Source of the DNA: Orthonyx spaldingii
Lineage: Eukaryota > Chordata > Aves > Passeriformes > Orthonychidae
Reading direction: 5' to 3'
NCBI GenBank assembly: GCA_013397795.1
Contig: VZTJ01002448.1
Span: 1,727,570 to 1,791,569 of the forward strand
DNA: 64,000 nt
The first letter of the stretch is position 1. Each line of letters begins with the position of its first letter. Below, one piece after another: positions 60,864 to 64,000 of this stretch. A program made the translations under genes and the position numbers. Below the pieces are notes generated by a model that was given only the letters and a program-made list of their open reading frames with translations, did no database searches and was not told the origin of the DNA.

Positions 60864-63311
60864 GTTCTTATATGTTTCTTTGATGTGGTACCAGTGTGTT
60901 ACAACCCTCTATGACACCTGTTACAAAATGTAAGTGGTTGGTATTCAGCTAGTTGCTTTTTGAATGCAAAATATTTTTGTCCTGCTTTCCTCACTAGGGC
61001 AATGACTGACTGACCCAAACTATTTTGAGATCAGGAATATGATGCCTTCATTCCTACCCAAATACTGTGTATTCAGTAGAGTATGATATCATGAGCATCA
61101 CCTCCCCTAACTGCTTATCTTAACTTCTGCCTGAGGAGCTGAGATAATTATTTTTTGTAAGCACTTTTTGTCTTCAATAGCTCCCTCTGATGCCAAGGGT
61201 TCCAGATTTATAGTTTTCTTTCTATTGGCATGATTCACGATGTCTTTACCAGATTTGATTTTCTTTTTCAAAGACATCAAGCTCAGATCTGGCAACCATG
61301 AAGCTGATTAACAGAACAGGATTGAAGGGAATGTGAGTGTCCTACTCCACATCTACAGGAGAGAGGTGATGGGGCAGGGATTTTTTTTTGCCAGGACAAG
61401 TAAGGAGATAATGGAGGAGCTGTCTGTCAGCAGCTGCTTCTGAAAGCTGATCATGGGAGGAGAAGGAATTCCAACTAGAAAATAAGGACACATTTATAGC
61501 ATGGTTATACTTTACAGTAAAACTTTCAGGTATGTGAGAAACAGAAGTTCATGTTACTCCAAACAGATGAGAAATCAAATTTGCATAGGCTGAGCCCTGT
61601 GTGAGAGAAAAAGTTCTTGCATTATCAGGCCCACCTTTGACAATATTTTGAGAAAGAGCTCGAATGGGTGACTAACTTTAACAATTGGTTCATAATTTAA
61701 GCCTAAGCAGTGGCTTAAATAGGCCAGAGTTACAAAACTTAGTCTTTGATTCTGAAGTACAAGTTTTGTCAGCAATACTGCAAGCAGCTTCTCCTACGTG
61801 CTGCATGGAGTTAAGATGCTGGGTCATGCATGGGAATTACGCTGGTATAGGTTGGAATGCAATGGTTCCAGGAGAGGTAGAGATGGCTCAACAGGGATTT
61901 CCCAGGAGATTTCTTTTAGCAAGGCACATTTCCTTCCTCACCTCCCAAGAAAGATGGAGGGGCCATCACTGATGTAAGATTTTGGCTTGTAATTGCCTGT
62001 TATATTTCTTTTAACACAGTTTTTGTATGTGTGTTAATGGGACCTCTTAAAAAGCCATCTCATTAAAGGGTTAGTAAGAATATATTAATTTAAAGAAAAA
62101 CTCTGAAATTAAATACCCTTGAAAAAAAAGATGATGCATCTGCTAAATGCATGACACTGGATAATAATTAATGGACCTCAATGTGAAAATATAGGGGTGG
62201 AAAAGAAGATAAATCTGGGGGAGAATATTATGTTTCAAGTGTAAGCAATGGTACTGATATTTTTGCAGATTTCTGTATCTGGTAATAACCACTCTTGAAA
62301 GGAATCTCTGTTCCCTGTGTTCACTTGCATTTAGAATTGCTGAGGCTTATTACAGTGTCAGCTTTTGTGAAAAACATAAGGAAAAACAGGTGGAAAATGG
62401 GAACATTTGTCATTAAAATTTTCACAAAAATGTGTCCCTTCCACCTTTTTAATTTCAAATTGTATGGCCGACTCTGACATAAACAGCTCAGTCATTCTTT
62501 GTGTAAACAGCTTCCCCTCTGCCTTGTTTCTTTTTTCATTGAAATAAATCTTGCACTGAATCATTTGAAAGGATGAAATTTAACATTTTTTGACAACTTG
62601 AGTACTTCAGGCTCCTTTCTCTAACAGCTGAAAGAATGGAGCTTTTGGGTTGTCAGACAAAAATATCATTACTATACATTAACACAATTAAATATGTAAG
62701 AAATAAAATAGCTGCCTCTTTGCAGTTACATTCTTCAGCTGATGAGTGGTGAACATGAGCCATACAATTTTCAGAGATAGTCTTCCAGACAACTCCCTCT
62801 TGGCTAGATAAATTTTGGCAAGTTACAAGCTGAAGATTTACAGAAGGCAGGAGCAGCAAGACAGAGACACTTGGAATCCTAAAATATAAAGCAGTGTTGT
62901 ATGACACAACTTCTGTAGGAAGGTTGAAAAGATTAGAACATGTAAGGCTTCTACCTACCCAATGCTGAAAGAAAACTTCAGGAGTGGAAAACAACTCTTT
63001 TTTACCCATGCTTTAACCTTTTGAAGCATGGAGGACATTCATCCAGCATTTGCACTTTGTTATTCCTTCCTTTTCAATTATATTGAATTTCCATAATGCT
63101 TCACTGTGACATTTCCTTAGCCTCAGCTTTCTTATAAGCATCTCATTCTTTCAGAAAAGAAATCACAGATAAAGTGAAAAACTACCAGCAAGGCTTTATA
63201 CCAGCAGCTCTGACTATTGGAACGAGTTCACTGGAAAAACATAGCATTTGGCTGTAGAAACACAAAACAGGTGGTTATAGGTCAGTTCACATTCTTGTCA
63301 GCCCAAATTAC
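60864..63311. other. Mostly unique non-coding stretch between candidate exons
   Basis: Apart from the weak frame at 61107-61283, nothing is supported. If the flanking blocks are exons of one minus-strand gene, this would be intron. Confidence 0.4.
61107..61283 (-). other. Lysine-rich open frame, possible exon remnant
   Basis: The minus frame reads SLKKKIKSGKDIVNHANRK, then LEPLASEGAIEDKKCL and ends APQAEVKISS before TAG. A cag|at acceptor-like site (gttgccag|at) lies at its start, but no pyrimidine tract precedes it and no donor is evident at the end. The residue mix looks protein-like, but the splicing context is poor and no family was recognised. Confidence 0.15.
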
Positions 63312-63442
63312 CTTAACAAGCAATTCCACAGTGCTTAGTTTCTCAGCACGTTCCATCCATAATGTCACCAACTGGACTTTGGGCACCAGGTAGTTGAGCT
63401 TCAGGTTATTGACATCAGCTACAGTGATGTAGCTGCCGCCAC
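63312..63442 (-). CDS. Exon-like block, unknown conserved-looking protein segment
   Basis: The strongest protein-coding signal in the window. On the minus strand, ctggccag|GTGGCGGC (acceptor at 63443/63442) opens a 131-base block ending in CTTGTTAAG|gtaattt (donor at 63312/63311). The single open frame encodes GGSYITVADVNNLKLNYLV then PKVQLVTLWMERAEKLSTV and ELLVK, with no stop. By my count 26 of 43 third codon positions are G or C, clearly above the AT-rich surroundings, and the codons are typical vertebrate ones (CTG, AAG, GTG, AAC, TAC). It would begin in phase 1 and end in phase 0. The upstream pyrimidine tract is weak. The alternating hydrophobic pattern suggests folded beta/helical structure. 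I do not recognise the family. It could be an exon of an unnamed gene or a pseudogene exon. Confidence 0.4.
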
Positions 63443-64000
63443 CTGGCCAGATTTTAAGCAGCATACAATTCTCCTTTAAACAGTAAGGCTACTTTGAAAT
63501 TAAACTCAAGCTCTTTCTTCTTCCACAAACTATCACAGACACTGTTGACTTTTCTGTTGATGCAAGTACATCTATGGTATAGGACAAGAATTGTAATCAA
63601 GTGTGTTATGAAAGCACTTTAAGAGATACACCCCTGAATATTATTCTTCAGAAGGAATCATAAGCTTATCTTTCTAAAGGAAACCATTAACACATTTGGA
63701 TGCTGCAATTTAAAACTCAGAAACTATAACATCTATAGCCATTCTCCTACTGTTCTCCCTCATCACCTCTCTACCTCCCCTTCCCTACTGTGAATTGGGA
63801 CCAATACAAAAGGTAAAATGATAACAAAGATGATAAGTATTCTTGTGCTCATCGTGAAAATGCATGCAGGGTAATCTCTGGCAGCAATGCCATCTCTTTC
63901 AATTTGTTTTACTCTAAGTGCAACCATTAAAGGCCACTTTCATTCAATTAAGTTTAGAGCAAAGAACAGTCATCGTAAGTGTTAACCTCAACTTCTTTCA
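63443..64000. other. Unique non-coding stretch at the window end
   Basis: No further exon-like block was seen upstream of the 63.4 kb candidate within the window. AT-rich, no repeat recognised. Confidence 0.6.

Noticed and set aside
63110..63160. agcctcagctttcttataag, resembling the MIR core on the minus strand
   Set aside because: Only one short block matches and the neighbouring MIR blocks are missing, so it is probably chance.
1..64000. CRISPR arrays, operons, prokaryotic regulatory sites, plasmid or phage modules
   Set aside because: Nothing of this kind is present. The CR1, MIR and intron-like composition show vertebrate nuclear DNA.

Overview
The window looks like ordinary nuclear DNA from a bird. 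It is AT-rich and CpG-poor, with no operon-like gene packing and no long open reading frame (the longest stop-free stretch from a start is about 176 codons, in a non-repetitive region with no recognisable family). Its interspersed repeats are dominated by CR1 LINEs ending in the avian-type 3' signature (repeats of ATTCTATG, preceded by the GATGATCC/TGTGGGTCC block). I cannot name the species. A 34-base run of N inside homopolymer sequence shows it is a draft assembly.

Layout. 1-10.6 kb: unique non-coding sequence with minor repeats. 10.6-11.0 kb: internal CR1 piece (+). 13.1 kb: very short CR1 3' tip (-). 17.2-17.8 kb: CR1 3' end (-). 22.3-23.25 kb: strongly decayed Ty3/gypsy element of chromovirus type (-), with remnants of the integrase zinc-finger region, the first catalytic Asp region, the integrase C-terminal region and a chromodomain-like tail. 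24.2-24.4 kb: ancient MIR-type SINE (+). 28.3-28.75 kb: candidate solitary LTR. 35-36.4 kb: G/T-rich and A/C-rich low-complexity tracts. 48.0-49.1 kb: the best CR1 copy (+), with recognisable reverse-transcriptase motifs but broken frames, followed 260 bp later by an (ATAA)15 microsatellite. 54.6-54.8 kb: poly-A, poly-T and the assembly gap. 58.0 kb: probable ancient CR1/L3-like LINE 3' end (-).

The only places that look like host protein-coding sequence are at the right end, on the minus strand. A 131-bp exon-like block (63312-63442) has GC-rich third codon positions and plausible splice sites. About 2.5 kb downstream a possible terminal exon (60543-60788) has a very good 3' splice site in a compatible phase. 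I do not recognise the protein, and these are candidates, not established exons. A weaker exon-like block lies on the plus strand at 27372-27544. The rest is best read as intron or intergenic DNA.

I found no new defence, biosynthetic or mobile system. The most unusual items are the chromodomain Ty3/gypsy fossil and the exon-like blocks at 60.5-63.4 kb.
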